From contig NZ_LAQP01000013.1 in assembly GCF_000971965.1 (NCBI RefSeq), forward strand, positions 186,001-250,000: a stretch of DNA of 64,000 nucleotides, in the 5' to 3' direction. This DNA comes from Paenibacillus wulumuqiensis. Lineage in GTDB: Bacteria > Bacillota > Bacilli > Paenibacillales > Paenibacillaceae. Positions 63,129-64,000 of the stretch are shown in pieces (position 1 is the stretch's first letter; each line of letters starts with the position of its first letter). The notes under the pieces were generated by a model. It did no database searches. It saw only the letters and a program-made list of their open reading frames with translations, and had not been told where the DNA came from. The translations under genes and the position numbers were made by a program.

Positions 63129-63941
63129 ATGGACGGAGGAATTATCATTAAAGTTATTTTTATTGGAGATATTGTTGGCAGTACAGGACGTAAAGCGATT
63201 AAAGAGAGTCTTCCCCGGTTAAAATCAAAGTATACGCCGGATATCATTATTGCGAATGCGGAGAACTCTGCATCCGGACGTGGATTGACTCGTAAAATCG
63301 CCAATGAATTATTTGCACAGGGAATTCATGGTATTACGATGGGAAATCATACATGGGATAATAGGGAAATTTTCGAATTTATTGATGATGAACCTCGCCT
63401 GGTTCGTCCGGCTAACTTTCCACCGGATACACCCGGTCGTGGTTACACCATTATCAAAGCTGGAAGCAAGCAGCTGGCGATTGTGAATTTGCAGGGGCGT
63501 ACATTCCTGCCGGCGATTGATTGTCCATTCCGCAAAGTGGATGAGATCATGGAAGACTTAAAAGGAAAAACCAATGCGATTCTGGTTGATTTTCATGCGG
63601 AAGCTACATCCGAGAAGATCGCGATGGGCTGGCATTTGGAAGGCAGAGCTTCGATGGTCGTCGGTACCCATACTCATGTACAGAGTAATGATGACACCAT
63701 CCTGCCCGGCGGAACGGCTTATCAGACGGATGTGGGCATGGTCGGTTCCTATCAGGGCGTACTGGGCATGGAAAAGGAAGCAGTACTCTACAAATTCCAG
63801 ACGCAGCTGCCGGCCCGTTTTCAGGTATGTGAAGGCAAATGGCATTTCCATGGCGTGTTTGTCGAAATTGACGATCAGACCGGCCGTGCCAAGCGTATCG
63901 AGAAAATTCGCATGTACGAAGACGAATGGCATATGGATTAA
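63129..63941 (+). CDS. ymdB: Metallophosphoesterase YmdB (TIGR00282 family)
   Basis: YmdB is a phosphodiesterase needed for biofilm and nanotube development in B. subtilis, with 2',3'-cAMP activity reported. The metal-binding motifs are all present: FIGDIVGSTG (Asp14), NAENSASG, GITMGNHTWDN, DFHAEATSEK and VVGTHTHVQ. Up to 270 residues from the ATG at 63129. However GGAGGA (63135-63140) lies inside that frame, and ATT at 63147 is placed six bases after it, which would give a protein starting at KVIFIGDIVG, like the family. The start is therefore uncertain by six codons. In Bacillus spoVS follows, but the window ends before it. Confidence 0.92.
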   Translation: MDGGIIIKVIFIGDIVGSTGRKAIKESLPRLKSKYTPDIIIANAENSASGRGLTRKIANELFAQGIHGITMGNHTWDNREIFEFIDDEPRLVRPANFPPDTPGRGYTIIKAGSKQLAIVNLQGRTFLPAIDCPFRKVDEIMEDLKGKTNAILVDFHAEATSEKIAMGWHLEGRASMVVGTHTHVQSNDDTILPGGTAYQTDVGMVGSYQGVLGMEKEAVLYKFQTQLPARFQVCEGKWHFHGVFVEIDDQTGRAKRIEKIRMYEDEWHMD

Positions 63942-64000
63942 GAAACGCTTCCTGAAAAGGTTTGCTCCTATCCAGAAATGCTTATTTTGAAAAGAAGGAA

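Overview
The window is about 64 kb of conserved core chromosome from an endospore-former-type Firmicute, almost certainly Paenibacillus or a close Paenibacillaceae relative. The reasons are the gene order, which follows the Bacillus subtilis flhA-to-ymdB backbone with Paenibacillus-type changes (cheB between flhG and cheA, a FapA/DUF342 gene after sigD, dut after the M16 peptidase gene, recX after recA), a moderate G+C content, strong AGGAGG ribosome binding sites and very frequent TTG starts. Nearly everything is on the + strand and densely packed. I see no insertion sequence, prophage, CRISPR array, tRNA or rRNA gene.

Region by region: (1) 1-12812, the end of the flagellar/chemotaxis operon: flhA (cut by the window edge), flhF, flhG, cheB, cheA, cheW, cheC, cheD, a small unknown membrane protein, sigD, then a tail of poorly understood genes (FapA family, a 102-residue protein, a SwrB-like DUF6115 protein, a membrane protein with an MltG-like module). 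(2) 12881-22315, translation and envelope synthesis: rpsB, tsf, pyrH, frr, uppS, cdsA, dxr, rseP and a eukaryote/archaeal-type proS. rpsB has its own promoter, and intrinsic terminators lie after rpsB, tsf and frr. (3) 22414-35325: polC, with an intrinsic terminator directly in front of its ribosome binding site, then the rimP-nusA-ylxR-ylxQ-infB-rbfA-nrnA-truB-ribF operon, which starts from a consensus promoter and a leader containing a terminator. (4) 35365-45639: rpsO, pnp, an M16 peptidase gene, dut, asd-dapG-dapA (aspartate pathway towards diaminopimelate and lysine) and a ribonuclease J gene. (5) 45763-57286: ftsK/spoIIIE, one oppositely oriented secreted-protein gene, the ymfF-ymfH-ymfI group linked to EF-P modification, ymfK (DUF3388), a RodZ-like gene, yajQ, a possible 38-codon gene and pgsA. 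(6) 57479-63941: cinA, recA with a LexA-type box, recX, rny and ymdB.

The genes serve growth: motility control, ribosome and translation-factor synthesis, undecaprenyl and phospholipid precursors, chromosome replication and segregation, RNA decay (PNPase, RNase J, RNase Y, NrnA) and DNA repair. The most notable observations are: several genes that sit in this backbone in B. subtilis, some of them for sporulation (ylxY, ymxH, spoVFA/spoVFB, ylzJ/tepA, ymfJ), are missing from their usual slots; a structured leader lies in front of asd; terminators sit inside the polC and rimP-nusA leaders; a secreted protein carries a duplicated unknown domain; the YmfK protein has a Walker A motif after an ACT-like region; and a small ORF is translationally coupled to pgsA. 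Function calls come from recognising the translated proteins. Promoters and RNA structures were found by eye and not computed.
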